A program made the translations under genes and the position numbers. 64,000 nt of DNA from Lichenostomus cassidix. Its lineage: Eukaryota > Chordata > Aves > Passeriformes > Meliphagidae. How positions within the stretch are numbered: position 1 is the first letter of the stretch; each line of letters opens with the position of its first letter. Location of the stretch: contig CM039211.1 in assembly GCA_008360975.2 (NCBI GenBank), forward strand, positions 67,174,565 to 67,238,564. Reading direction: 5' to 3'. Of the stretch, positions 41,401-53,715 are shown piece after piece. Below the pieces are notes generated by a model. That model was given only the letters and a program-made list of their open reading frames with translations. It was not told the DNA's origin and ran no database searches.

Positions 41401-44400
41401 TCTAGGTTAACGTAAGCTGTGTTAGTGTGGCTGTCCTGACATTGATTATACCTTCCTCTTCTTTGTATAGAAGCACCTCCAAATTTTAAATATATTCTTC
41501 ACTGCAGTTTACTGGATGCTAACAGGTATCAAAGAGGCTCAATATGAAGTGTTTCTCAGTAAACACGATAGAAGCCTCTTTTCCTGCAAGATAATTATAT
41601 ATTCAGATAGAATATTCAGGTTTTTTTTTTTCAAAATTCTACTGGGATTTTTTTTTTTTTAATGCCTACAAGGAATTATTTCTAATTTGTATTATTGTGC
41701 ACAGTGGGCTTGGCCAGCATCAAGTCATGCTCTACTGGATACCAAAAAAACAAAATGTATTTCTACCCATGCTGTAATGGTGCATGTCTGCTGAAAAGCA
41801 AGTTCCCCCTTTTCTCATGACCTGTCCCTGTCCCTCCTGTCATATTCAGCAGTTGTATAGCCACATACTTTTCCACTGGATAAGCTTGTTCAACTTATTG
41901 ACTGTTTTGTTTGCTCCTGGGTGAGCTGACTTAACTGCCTCCCTCTGCAGCTGCAGGATCGTTAGCCTGATTGAAGGAAAGGAGCAATATTTTGTGGTTA
42001 AGGAGTGGGGGAGCAGGAATGCCATTTCTGGTGATTGCTCACAGTTGTGTGGTATTAGATGTGAGCTGATATTTGATTTTAATGGAACAAACTGTTTGGG
42101 TTCTGCCCAAGCTATGGATTGAACTTCGAGTGAATATACAGCCAGGTCTCAAGGGGGAACTAAAACTCTAGTCATGGTTTGTTTTTTTTTTTTTTTTGTC
42201 CTAAACTGTGCTCAGCCATCCTTTACTTGTGTGAGAGACTTCAGAAGGACTGTGTTGGTTCTGGCTGCAGAGAATAATGATTTTCAACCCTGAAAAACCT
42301 GCTAGTTCAGTTTTTTTTTTCCCCGGTTGCAATAAACATTTCCTTTACTAAGTACTAGTTAATGTTTTTTCCAAGCCTCCTAGTTAATGCAGTAAATAAT
42401 TCAGTCGGAGTGTCTGTTGCAGGGGAGGACCAGGCTGTAGTTTTGCCAGCTGCTGCATTGTTGGAAGTTGTGGACATTATAGTGCCCTTCCACTGGATGC
42501 TACTCAGGAAACCTTAGGAAAACACCAAGGGCCTTACTTTTTCTGTTTTTCTTTGTTGATTGTTCCAAAGCCAGAGAAACATGTATGAAGAGACTTGCAG
42601 TACTGATGATTCTTCACTACTTAATATAGCAGTCATGGAATAAACAGCAGGTATACCGTGTGGTGCTAAACTTGGCTAGTATTAACTTTTATCTTTTGAG
42701 GTCCTTTCCTCCTGTCACAAGAGGAAGTATTATGTTTGTGGGTGTACAAGCACCACCTCTGAGCCACTGTGGTCTCTTTATACTCCCAAACCTGTGATGG
42801 AGTTGACAATTCAGGACAGCATGCTGTGTGGCCAGTGATGAGAATGTTACCTCTTCTACCTTGGTGGCTTTTAGAGAGGTTTCACATAAGAAAAGTATTT
42901 TCTCTGATGGGGAGCAAGAAATGAGGGTCTTCTGTTAAAGATGGCAGGAACCTGTATTGTTCCCTCCAGGTCTTAAAATATCTGGACAGGCCAAAGCTTT
43001 TCTTGAAATATTTCTCAGGAGACAAATATACTTGAAAAGTGAACTTGCTGTTGCCTCTTCCTCGCAGGATCCCCATGATGGCTGATTGTCAAAGAGAGTT
43101 CCTGTTTACTGTATATTTCATTTTTATTTTGACCAGTGCAGCCATTTTTTTGTTCTGTTTTGGTCTTGGTAGGTTTGGTTTTTTTCTCTGGTTTGTGGCA
43201 ACAACTGTGGTCTGATCTCTGTTATCTAGTTCTGATAGTCCTGAACATGGTGCTTAGAAAACAATGTACAGTTTATCTATGTCTTTCTGTTCCTTGAAGT
43301 TTCAGTACATTTAATCACAGTTGTTGGTAACTAGTACATCTTGGAGGTCATGGTTCTTATCATTAGTACAGGGAGCAGGACTTGATTCCTTGTAGACACT
43401 GACATCTGAAAGATGAGGGCAAGTCGTCTGAATCTTTTAGGACATTCACTGCCTTTGATTGTCCAGACTCACTTGGGAGTGTTTGGACAGCAGTGGAGCT
43501 GGGTAAGTTTTGCTAACCAGCTTTTTACAAGTCTGAAGAATTACTTGGTTGTGGGAGTGTAGGTGGAAGTCAGTTAGATTTCTCTGATTTTGGTGTGATT
43601 GTCTTACTTTTTTTTTTAAATACTAGTTAAAGTTTAATTTCTTTCTTCAGAAATTTCTGTGTGAGTAAGGGTACTTGTTGCCTCAGAATCTTGAATATTT
43701 TTTAAGGAATGATGAGGACAAGTCAGCAGGGTGTTTGGGTGTAGCTGACAGATTTTGGTTAAAGCTAGAGAATCACCAGTGTATACTGAAATGTGAAACA
43801 CATGCCTTAGGCAGAGACACTGGGATAATTAAAAAATACTGTGAGATTAGAGGATTTTTAAAATGATAATGCTAATTATAATACTTAATTTTCGTTGTTG
43901 AAACATGCTCTACTAGTGGAAAATGTGCACTGTTCCTTCTCTTGTCCACGTCATGCTTTTGGGCTCTGAATACGTGACCAGCCTTTGCCTAACTCTGGTC
44001 TTTTAAGGATGAGCACTTTCTCTTCCAAAACTTCTTCCAAGTGCTGTCTTTTATTTTATTTGTAAGACATATTTGTGTATTTCTTTGTCTTCCTTTGTGT
44101 AAGGTATGTTTAGGAGTACTAATCCTTAAAATAAACTTCTTTTTCTGATATTAGAGAAATTGTTGATTGCTGCAGGCGGTGATATGTACTTAGCTATTTA
44201 TAGATCAGCTTGGCAAGATAATTGTTTCAAGAATACTCACTTGGTTATTTGTTACAGTTTGCTAACAGGACTTGAAGTTTATATGTTAGTTTTTATATGT
44301 TTGTGTTGGTATTCAGGCTACTCCCAGCAATACTCTTTCCTTGGAAAAACACGAGAGCATACAGATAGTAAAGTTTCTCTCTCCTGGTGTTCTGCTAGTG

Positions 44401-46178
44401 ATGCAGGTCAATATTTTTGCTATTTACCATAGAAAACTGTAGGATGAGACATGAATTCTCCTAGGATCCATAAGCTCACGTTCTGTGTAGTTGCTTGGGG
44501 CAGTACAGACACTGAGTCATCACGGCTGGCTGCTGAGGAACATCTGACTCTTGCAAACTCTTCCTGTTTCAGGCAGCAGTAAAGACGGTGAGGTGCTTTG
44601 GACAACAGCACTCGAGGGAAATGCGTTACATCGATGTTTTGCAGACGTAATTTTTTCCTCTGTTCTTCTTCCTCATGCTCATGTAATGCTACAGCTGTAG
44701 CAGTACTTGTACAGTAGTTGTGCCCTCCTGAGGCAGTGTCCTGCAGCCTTTTCCCAACCCTGTCATTGTGGGAAATCCGTGACTCGTAGCTTTGTATTTT
44801 GAATGTAAAAAAACAATCACACTTGTAAGGTGTTCACAGAGATTTTTTGCATGGTTTCTTTATCACAGTTCCTTGTCCAGGGAGTCATGAAAGTAATTTT
44901 CTTGAGACTGCCTCAGGAAAGGAGTTCAAACTGCAAATGTTTTGTTCATATGATGGAAGTGAATGTTTAACTTCTAGAGGAATCCTGAAAGTCAGTTGCT
45001 ATCACCATGCCTGCTCTGTTCGTGGAAGTTTGGTAATAGATTTCCTGTGTCTTGGGGGCTTGCAACCATGTCAAGTCAATCTGTATTCTCTGTATCTCTA
45101 GCTTTTCTGACTTGATTGAGTCTAAAAGGCCTAGAGTTCTTGCTGAAGGAAGGAAACTTACAGATCACAGAAAACATTATGATAGCTTTTAAAACTTGCT
45201 TTTTATGTTGATATACATTCAATTAATCTTTGATTCTTTGTCTTCCTCTTTCCCTTCTAAACTCTGAAGCAAAACCGCAGCTAAATGTGTTGGATAAGAC
45301 AAGGGATGAAGGCTGTAGAGGGAAGAGATTCGGTAGTTTTAGGAAGGGTGGATGTTGAAATATTAGTACTTTGTTACTGCTTTTGTCAGCTAGAATAATC
45401 GTTGCCATTCCGTGTTACACACTGCTGGATCTGCAGCTGTAGTGCGGGTCCTTGGACTAAAACTTGCTGTTCAGACAGAAAACTAAAAAAAAGATTAAGA
45501 TTTTGGATGGTTTTCATCTTATATACTTCTGCTGCTTTCCATTTTTAATGGAATTTTTTTTAATCAAGTATCAACTACTGATAAAGGCTTTTTTTTTTTG
45601 CTTGTTTGTTTGCCTTTAAATTAGTAAAGACACCCTTGGTCTGCGGGTACTAGATCACATCAGTAAAAAAAGAAAAAACTGTTTACAGGGGTCTTGTCCA
45701 TCTTTATTAATTGTCATGAGAGAAAATACAGCCACCTTCTTTACACAAGAGTTTGGGAAGCCCCCTCTCTTTCTTTAATACTTTCTCCTTTATTTACTAG
45801 TGCTCTGTACTAGTGTATAGAAAGGGATAAAACTAGTACTAGTTTCATTTAATATATTAAGTGTGTCTTCAAATACAGGTGTTTTGGTTGCTTACTAGAG
45901 TTGCAGTGTCTGCAGCGTCAGGTAATTAATTGCTGATGAGGGACTGTTGCACTGTACCAGACCCTGATGTGGAAACTGAAGCATCTGCTTGTCTGAATAT
46001 TTTTTTTTTAATCTCTGTTAAACAGATTTTAATTAAGAGTTTTCTTCTTCCTAGTTTCAAATCTTATTTCCTCATTCGATCTGCAGTTAAAATTAAGTTC
46101 ATCAGTTTGTGATATCCTGCTCATTACTATAGCAGCAGCCTGCCAAACCGACCTGATGAATACGAAGAGTTGGAGAGA

Positions 46179-46211
46179 AAAATTTCCTTGCTTTGTGAGC
46201 AAGGAAATTTT
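46179..46211. repeat. Perfect 14-bp inverted repeat with 5-nt loop
   Basis: AAAATTTCCTTGCT (46179-46192), loop TTGTG, then AGCAAGGAAATTTT (46198-46211). The arms are exactly complementary. It lies in the presumed UBAP2 intron 1. It has no flanking complementarity, so it is shorter than a microRNA precursor. Confidence 0.9.
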
Positions 46212-48191
46212 CAGCCCCATCTAATTAATTAATAATATCCCACTTAAAGCTCAAAACTGTTGTCACTATGATAATTTGGGGGTAGTGGCTTGTGTGTCTC
46301 CCTGCTGCCTATTGCTTCCTTACTCTGCAGTAGGTATGGTTGGGAGTGAGGCCTCAGCCATGTGTCCCTGCTCAGTGCAGGGTCTGGGGTGGAGCACAAC
46401 CCTCCAGCTTGCTGTGTCTGGATCTTGCCAGTAGACAGTGGGAGCCAACTTAAGGGGAAGTAAAATTACAGTTATCAGGCTGCCAGTTGTGCTTTTAAGA
46501 AGGCTGGGTTGTGTCTAATGGATTATAACATGTTCTTGTTGACTTGTTGGGGACTGTCAAACTAAGCATGGGGATCCACACTTGCCTGAAGCAAGTACAA
46601 GTCCATACTGCTGCCTGTACTTTTGCTGGTTTTTTTTTTTTTTTTTTTGTTCCAACCTGTTGCTAAATTGTGCTGCTCGTGGACTGCTCATTGTACTGCT
46701 GCATGGTCAGGAGGATGAAGATCTCCTTTAAAGACCCTGTTATGCTGTTCAGGTTGTTTGAGCTCTGTTCCCACAGCACCCTGATCTTTCTGTGCCACTC
46801 CATGTCTCAGGAGTGTTTCAGCAATTTGTGTGCCTGCCTTTTTTCTTAAAGTATCCTTTTATCCTGAAAAAAAAAATTGCTTGAGCAGTGGTGGCACAGA
46901 AACACACTGAAAAGATACATGCTAGGAAAGGGAGAAGAGGCACAATCTGCTTCAGGAGCCATAGGTTGCCTGGCTGTCAAAGTGTAAGCTGTAGTTCAGT
47001 ATGTGCTTTCTCTTTACAGAAAACTCTTTAACATAAGTGTCCTGCTGTGCTGTCTAAAATACGAATCACCGTATTTTGAATAGCTTTGGTCAAATCTGGG
47101 AAAATAGCACTGACAGAAATATGTTCAAATTCCTAGGTACCATAATAAATATGATGTTAATTCAGAAATTATACACAAATTGAGACCTAATGGAGTTACA
47201 TTTTCTCAAAAAACCTGAAGTCACAATGGGCTGATTCTAGACAATCATATTTGAAACTTTAAGTTGTCTTTCAGTTAGTGCTCTCTGGTGTGCTCTATTC
47301 AGGATTCTTTGCATTGCTCATTGTGCTAGGTTCAAATTGTGATAAGCAGTCTGATACTTTGAAAAACAAACAGAAAATCCCAACCAAACAAAAAGCTAGC
47401 ACAAAGATCATTATTAGTCTATATAAATTGAAATTTTTGGATGTTGGCAGTCCAGTCAGCAAAGCTTATAAAGCAGATTTTAACACAAAGAGCTGGAGTA
47501 ATTTTACTGCAGACTCAACTGAAAATGTCCATAATGTCTTTAACATATCAGTGAAAGGCCATGAGCAGATAGTCAGCAATAAATATTGAACTTGCTGCCC
47601 AGAGGATCTCCATGGTTACTTTATATTTTGCTTTCCATAGGACATGGTGTGAGGAGCCTATTTAACTTCTGTTTGCACTGTATCTGGCCTGTATGTCACA
47701 GTGCTCTGAAGGTCTGTGTGTTCTGGGCCTTGGAGGACAATGCAGTTAGACTGCTTTAATGAACTGTTTGGTTTTGAACAGATTGATTTTGGTCAGTGTA
47801 TTCAGGAAGTTGTAGAAACACAATATTCCAATTCAGCTCATACTGCAGTCAGTTCCTGATAAAGGTAGGCCTTTTGATATGGAAATATACTTTCTTCTCA
47901 AATACTAAAGCATTATTGAATACTTTAGCTAGTATATAAATAAATTCAATGTCAAGGTTCAGTTTTGACCAACAAGAATGTATTTGTAAAGTGAAGAAGA
48001 GATTTAGATGATGATGTAGTTATTTGTCCTTTTGATTTTACATGAGGCTCCTGAGCATAATGAATTACTCTTTAAATTGAAGCATCTTGTTGCAGCTTTA
48101 ATTGTTGAATACACATTACTTGTGACTGCCAGTGATCGGTTTGGTGTTGAGCACATCCTAGCCCATGGGATTGCAATGTGTGCTCAGCTTC

Positions 48192-48582
48192 CTAGAGGAG
48201 TGTGAGGGGAGACCTCATTGCAATCTACAACTTCCTTGTGAGGGGCAGAGGCGGGAGGAAAGGCAGACACTGATCTCTTCTCCGTGGTGACCAGTGACAG
48301 GACCTGAGGGAACAGCCTGAAGTTGTTTGGGGGAGGGGGGGTGGTGGCAGGTTTGCTTGGGTATTAGAAAAAGTTTCTTCACCCAGGGGGTGGTTGGGCA
48401 CGGGAACAGGCTCCTCAGGGAAGTGGCCACAACACCATGCTGGACAGAGTTCAAGAGGTGTTTGGACAATAGTCTTGGACACATGGTGTGACTTTTGGGA
48501 ATGGTCCCCTGCTGGGCCAGGAATTGATGATCTCAATAGGTTCCTTCCAGCTCAGCTTACTTTGTGATTCTGTGATTATTCT
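48192..48582 (+). mobile_element. CR1 LINE 3' fragment (plus strand)
   Basis: Well-preserved avian CR1 3' sequence: GTGTGAGGGGAGACCTCATT, CTCTTCTCCGTGGTGACCAG, TTCTTCACCCAGGGGGTGGT, GTTCAAGAGGTGTTTGGACA, ending in GTGATTCTGTGATTATTCTG, the sense-strand terminal octamer repeat. It is 5'-truncated and one of the less diverged CR1 copies in the window. The minus-strand ORFs near 48.2-48.5 kb are antisense to it and not genes. Confidence 0.9.
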
Positions 48583-49658
48583 GCACTCAGTGCTAGCCAG
48601 CTTGCACAAAGCTGTTGCCCTGGCAAGTTGTGTGCTGAGGCTTGTTCATACATTGGGGATGCAGTAAAAGCACTTTGCTACTTGTTTGCGTATCTCCTTC
48701 TGCCGAGGTACACCTTTTGAAAGTCATCCTTAGTTCCAGAAATTTGCAGCTTTACTTTCTGGCCTTATGGGGATAGAAACCAGACAGTTGAACATGACCA
48801 TTCTGACTGTTTCAGTGATCTGTTTCCACTTGCCATAGCTGCTATAAACCATGCTCATCGATTAGTTCTTGGCTAAAAGCTGTAGAAACAGGGAATAATA
48901 ATGTCTTGTTTCAAAGTAATTTTAGTACTAGAGAACAAATAAGAATGAAAGCTGAGAGCCACAAGTGGGATAACAATTATGTGTGCGTGGGATTTGGGGT
49001 TTCTTTGGGATTTCTTTGCTGCCATACAGCCACAGTATGTTTAAAGCAAGGTGATAGGTATTGTAAATATGAGGGAGAATAAAACAAAAGTACTGGCTAC
49101 AGAGGCTGGATTTAAAAGTAAGCATCGTAATTTTGCTTATAAATGGGAGATGAGAAGTGGAGTCGATTTGCCGTATCTCCATGTACGTGCAGGAAAAGCA
49201 GTTTTGATGGTGGGGAAAAATGGAACTGCCTAGTTCACAAATATGATTTTTGTGTAGTGTTCTGAGGGGGTGTGAGAGCAGTTATATTCTGGGCATCAAA
49301 ACTAAACAGCAGGTATTAAAGAAGTTTGAGTGGTGTAGCTGGAGCTGAAATTTCAGCAGAGTAGCTGATGTAAAATCTGTATGTTAAATAACTGGAAGAA
49401 GCTGTGAGGTTTAGATGTCATTTAGAAGTACAGATCGAGACAGATCCAAATCAGCTGACAAAAATGCTTTCTATCCACTTCATTTCCCCCTTTACTATAA
49501 AAACTGCAGTAATCCAATAATAGTGTATTAAAGTGTATTTCTCATGAGTCTCTGTATAGAATCAGTGGTAAAGGCAGGATGAGTGCAAACTGCTGCATTT
49601 ATGTTATTTGGTTATTGAATCAATACCAATCTAACTCATGATATTTTTTTTCTTTCAG

Positions 49659-49798
49659 ATTTTGTATTTTGTACATACATTGTTTTGTATATACTGTATA
49701 TGATGACTTCAGTGGGCAGTGAACGTACCCGGGGCACTCGGGACAAAATGCAAATTTCAGCCACACAGCCAACACAACCACAGAAGCAAGTAGTACAG
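49659..49798 (+). other. UBAP2: UBAP2 exon carrying the start codon
   Basis: Acceptor TTTCTTTCAG (AG at 49657-49658) opens an exon with a 41-nt AT-rich 5' UTR piece, then the coding start at 49700. The exon closes at CAG|GTAGGT (49798/49799). Only 62 bases of the next intron are present before the N gap. Confidence 0.92.
49700..49798 (+). CDS. UBAP2: UBAP2 first coding exon (MMTSVGSE...KQVVQ)
   Basis: UBAP2 (ubiquitin-associated protein 2) is a large cytoplasmic/RNA-granule-associated protein with an N-terminal UBA domain, RGG-type sequence and a lingerer-like DUF3697 region. With its paralogue UBAP2L it is linked to stress granules and to ubiquitin-dependent removal of stalled RNA polymerase II. 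This exon gives 33 residues, starting MMTSVGSERTRGTRD and ending PTQPQKQVVQ, matching the N-terminus of vertebrate UBAP2. It is phase 0 at its end, as expected before the UBA exon. The UBA exon itself is not in the window. The double ATG (49700, 49703) is conserved in UBAP2. Confidence 0.94.
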
Positions 49799-49860
49799 GT
49801 AGGTCCTACTGTATCAACTTCTTTGACTTTAAAGTGAACATGTAATGATACAAGTTGCTT

Positions 49861-50360
49861 NNNNNNNNNNNNNNNNNNNNNNNNNNNNNNNNNNNNNNNN
49901 NNNNNNNNNNNNNNNNNNNNNNNNNNNNNNNNNNNNNNNNNNNNNNNNNNNNNNNNNNNNNNNNNNNNNNNNNNNNNNNNNNNNNNNNNNNNNNNNNNNN
50001 NNNNNNNNNNNNNNNNNNNNNNNNNNNNNNNNNNNNNNNNNNNNNNNNNNNNNNNNNNNNNNNNNNNNNNNNNNNNNNNNNNNNNNNNNNNNNNNNNNNN
50101 NNNNNNNNNNNNNNNNNNNNNNNNNNNNNNNNNNNNNNNNNNNNNNNNNNNNNNNNNNNNNNNNNNNNNNNNNNNNNNNNNNNNNNNNNNNNNNNNNNNN
50201 NNNNNNNNNNNNNNNNNNNNNNNNNNNNNNNNNNNNNNNNNNNNNNNNNNNNNNNNNNNNNNNNNNNNNNNNNNNNNNNNNNNNNNNNNNNNNNNNNNNN
50301 NNNNNNNNNNNNNNNNNNNNNNNNNNNNNNNNNNNNNNNNNNNNNNNNNNNNNNNNNNNN
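49861..50360. other. Assembly gap, exactly 500 N
   Basis: A run of 500 Ns. The round number is typical of a placeholder inserted by a scaffolder rather than a measured gap. UBAP2 changes strand across it. The long open frames through it are artefacts. Confidence 0.99.
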
Positions 50361-52692
50361 GTCTACAACACTGCGCCTCAATTGACACAGACTCTTCCGT
50401 TGATTTCAACAAAGGACTTTATCTATTTATTTATCTTATTTATTTATTCATGTTTTCTATTTATTCCCTTATTTATGCTACAGAAAATAAAGACCTACGA
50501 CAAAACACTTGCCAATGCCTTTTGTCTCACTAGCACTGCTACCAGCCCTTGGGCTGGTCAGGAAGCCACCGTTTTTTAGTAACTATTCTAAGCCCTGCTC
50601 CCAACAGGGCTCTCTCTGCACAGCCTCTGCCCGCTCTCCTTGCTGGCTCCTGTCCAAGGAGGATAGTGCATTAACCTCTTCGGAAAAATTACTTGGCCCT
50701 TTAGTTATTTAAAAATTATTCGGCCTTTGTTTCCTCAATAGTTTCCAGCTCCCTTCTCACTTCACTAAGAACAGTGATCATGTCTTAAGGTCTCACGACC
50801 GTGAAGGCGTGGACCTATTGAAGAAGGTCCAATAGAGGGCCACAAACAAGCAGAGCTTCACAGCAGTTCTGCTATGAAGACGGGCTGACAGAGCTGGGGT
50901 TCTTCAGTCTGGAGAAGGCTCCAGGCAGACCTTACTGCAGCCTTTCAAAATTTCAAGGGAGCTTAGAAGAAAGATGCAAACAGAATCCTGAACAGTGGCT
51001 GCTGTGACATGTGATGGTCTCTGGGGAATGTCTTTAAACCAAAAGAGAGTGTGTTTAGATCAGGCATTAGGAAGCAATTCTTTACTGTGAGGATTGTGAG
51101 GCACTGGCATAGGCTACCCAGAGGTAGCTAGGTTACAGCATCCCTAGAAGTGTTCCTAGGCCTGACCGGATAGGGCTTTCTGCAATGATGTCCAGTGGAA
51201 GGTTTCCCTTCCCACGGCAGACATACTTGCAATCAGATTACCTCTTCCAAAATAAAACATTTTAGGACTCATGTTGGAGAAGTTTTGGAGGACTGTGTCT
51301 TGTGATAGGAACCACACATGGGAGCAGGAAGAGTGCAAGGAGGGATGAGCAGAAGTGTGATGGCACAGAAGGCAGTACCACTCCCCATTCTCCTGTGTCA
51401 CCTGGGAGATGAAGGTAGAGACACTCCTGAGTGAAACTGAGTCCAGGAAAATATGAGAGGTGATGGAAGGTGTTTTGTAGATTTGGTTTTATTTCATTAT
51501 CCACTCATTGCTCTGATGTGACTGCTAACAAATTAAACTAATTTCCCCATGTCAAATCTCTTTTGCCCATGGCCACAACCAGCGAGTGACTTCTCCCTCC
51601 CCTTATCTCATCCCACATGCCTTTCAGGACATATTTTCCCCCTTGACCAGATAAGGAGGGGAGTGATAGAGCAGCTTGGTGGCCACCAGGTATCTAGCCA
51701 TTGTTAACACATTAAAATATGTAGCTCCTGGCCGTTCAACTTCAAATATTCTGCAACTTTGTTGCCATGAAAATAATTCCATGCATTTCAGTTGACAGTC
51801 TTCAAGTATCATGACTTTCCCTGGTAAAAGTCTTTATTCACATGCTCAACTTTGGGTTTTATTTCAGGGTCTGCATTCTGGCAGGGCTTTGTCTGAGTCA
51901 TCCCTGTACTCACCTTTAAAATATCTGACTCTGCTGCTCCAAGCTCTACATGGAAGATCAGGCACTTATTCGGGCCTTACATTATGGCATTCATCCAGTC
52001 TTTTCAGATCACTGCTCACTACTCCGTTTCTGACTCTACAGATCTCTGTATCACTGTAGTACGTAACTGTTCTCAGTTACCTACTACCAAACCTTTTCTC
52101 CAAGCTCTTTATCCTACATTTCTGATAAGAATATTCTTTACCATTTTGCAGTCTAGATTGAGGCCCTTTTTGAATCCAGCTGGAAGCTCAGCCTGTCTCA
52201 AATGCCACTTGCATTCCAGATCCAGATAAGGAAAACAACCTTTGCACACTCGCCCTCCTGCAGCTCACCTGCATTTGTTGCCATAATGGATGTGCAAAGA
52301 TCTCCACCTATGAGCACCTCCAAAACCTGTCCAGGTGCACCTACTGGCTAACAACTCCTCTACTTGCCATCCAACCATAACTCTTGGTAAAAGAAAGCAC
52401 TCATGAGTGGACTTCAACTGCTACAACAATTAGAAATTTCTCCATTCATGAGCACAGAGCACACCTGCTTCTATTTACAGATTTTGCAGATGGATAATGG
52501 CACAACGCAACAGTTGCTCTATACCAATTTACACAATCCTAATGTAAACTTAAAAACCAGATATTTAAAAAAACAGAATATAGAACAAAGAAAAGCTCTT
52601 CACCACCATTAAATGAACCAATTCATGTAGCGCAAAATATCAACACTGAGGACAATTTGATCAAAATTAAATAAATCAAGTCATTTACTTAC
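50361..52692 (-). other. UBAP2: UBAP2 intron side of the right-hand contig
   Basis: Between the gap and the lowest-coordinate UBAP2 exon (ends 52693) there is no further exon on either strand. It holds one CR1 copy and unidentified sequence. The expected next UBAP2 exon (beginning near DYYGIPF in other vertebrates) is absent, so the intron downstream of exon 52693-52740 is cut by the gap. Small ORFs here have no homology. Confidence 0.65.
50800..51265 (+). mobile_element. CR1 LINE 3' fragment (plus strand), diverged
   Basis: Typical CR1 3' landmarks in order: AGGTCCAATAGAGGGCCACA, TATGAAGACGGGCTGACAGA, GGGTTCTTCAGTCTGGAGAA, AGGAAGCAATTCTTTACTGT, GTGAGGCACTGGCATAGGCT, GGATAGGGCTTTCTGCAATG. 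It is more diverged than the 48.2 kb copy, 5'-truncated, and lies antisense inside the UBAP2 intron of the right-hand contig. Confidence 0.85.
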
Positions 52693-52740
52693 CATTGGCA
52701 GTCTGGATTGAAGCATCTGGAGATCATCATAACCATAAAT
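52693..52740 (-). CDS. UBAP2: UBAP2 internal exon (IYGYDDLQMLQSRLPM)
   Basis: The 48-nt exon encodes IYGYDDLQMLQSRLPM, immediately continuing the PAYP of the previous exon. The acceptor is CTTTAAGCAG and the donor ATG|GTAAGT. Both ends are phase 0. This is the last UBAP2 exon present before the assembly gap; the next would begin at the DYYGIPF segment. Too short for ORF-based detection. Confidence 0.93.
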
Positions 52741-53623
52741 CTGCTTAAAGACAGATAAAAATACATCATTATAACACTTTTTTCTGATGCTGATCAGTTT
52801 GGGGCTTTGAACTGAGTTTGACTTAAGTCCATTCTGTGTTAAAGGTCTACAGCTCTATGTCACATGCTATCAGGGGGCACTGTAGCATTTCAAGGATAGT
52901 AGAACTGAGGTTAAAAAGGCTTGTCACTCTGATGTTGTTTCCTGGTGACAAATGTCCTCTGGGGAGAGTTTGACTGCGCCATCTTCAGTACTGGTTTCAC
53001 ATCAGGACACACCATTCCTGAACTTATGAAAAGTATGCAGGGCATTCAGAACTGGGAGCCCTCTTTGCTGTAATCAGTGCTTCATAGAGCAGTCAGATTA
53101 AAGAGTTGATGACTTGATCACAAAGCAACCTATGGTATCTCCTCACATTCAGTTTGACATAGAAAAGTTACTGGCACAAAGTTTCTGATTCAAAAAACAG
53201 ATAACAAAAAATGCCCTGATGATGGTCAGACATCAAAAAGCTTTGTGCAGCCTTTCAAAGCACGACAGACAGGATACATGGCACATTTCAGTTATTACTA
53301 TGGCAAATCCATTCCCGTAACACAACCTAAAGGATCCTAAATTTATTCAAAGGGCCTAAAACCTGGTAACACTAAAAACCATAGCAACACCCAAGTTTAG
53401 CTTCAACAGCAGCCAGATCAAGTCTGTACCAACAGCTCTGCAGTTTACAACCAACAGTAAGTCCCTACAGAACAGATTTCAGATGTGCTTTAGCATTTGG
53501 AACAAGAATTCCAGGTGTGACATGTGCCACCAGAAATGCCTTGGCATAGACAGTAGCAGGTCTGGAGGGCCCATTTGCGCCAAGGGCTAAGAAATTAAAG
53601 ACAGAAACAATGAAACTGCTTAC

Positions 53624-53715
53624 TGGGTAGGCAGGCAGAAGTCCTCCAGGTCCCACAATATACTGGTTATGCAACAAGGGTGGTACACCTTGGGGCAGGT
53701 TTGGGGGAGCTTTGC
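53624..53715 (-). CDS. UBAP2: UBAP2 internal exon (KAPPNLPQGVPPLLHNQY...PAYP)
   Basis: One of the most conserved UBAP2/UBAP2L segments: GKAPPNLPQGVPPLLHNQYI then VGPGGLLPAYP. The acceptor is TTGATTCTACAG and the donor CCA|GTAAGC. The 92 nt are 2 plus 30 codons, ending at a codon boundary. HNQY and VGPGG favour UBAP2 over UBAP2L. Confidence 0.96.

Larger units (their letters stand above)
29044..49658 (+). other. UBAP2: Presumed UBAP2 intron 1
   Basis: About 20.6 kb lies between the CpG island and the acceptor of the first coding exon. It is AT-rich and contains many T homopolymers on the + strand (for example 40368-40381, 42182-42197, 46630-46648), two small tandem duplications, a 14-bp perfect hairpin and one CR1 copy. 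No coding exon is recognisable. The donor at 29043/29044 is only a candidate, so the 5' limit is uncertain. Confidence 0.6.

Noticed and set aside
46179..46211. Hairpin as a microRNA precursor
   Set aside because: The paired stem is only 14 bp with no extension, well below the ~22-30 bp stem of a pre-miRNA.
48215..48536. Minus-strand ORFs of 89 and 103 codons
   Set aside because: They are antisense to a plus-strand CR1 3' region that does not encode protein.
49636..50579. Four long open frames of 176-258 codons spanning the N run
   Set aside because: They exist only because N is translated as X. The real coding part is 49700-49798 on the plus strand, in a different context.
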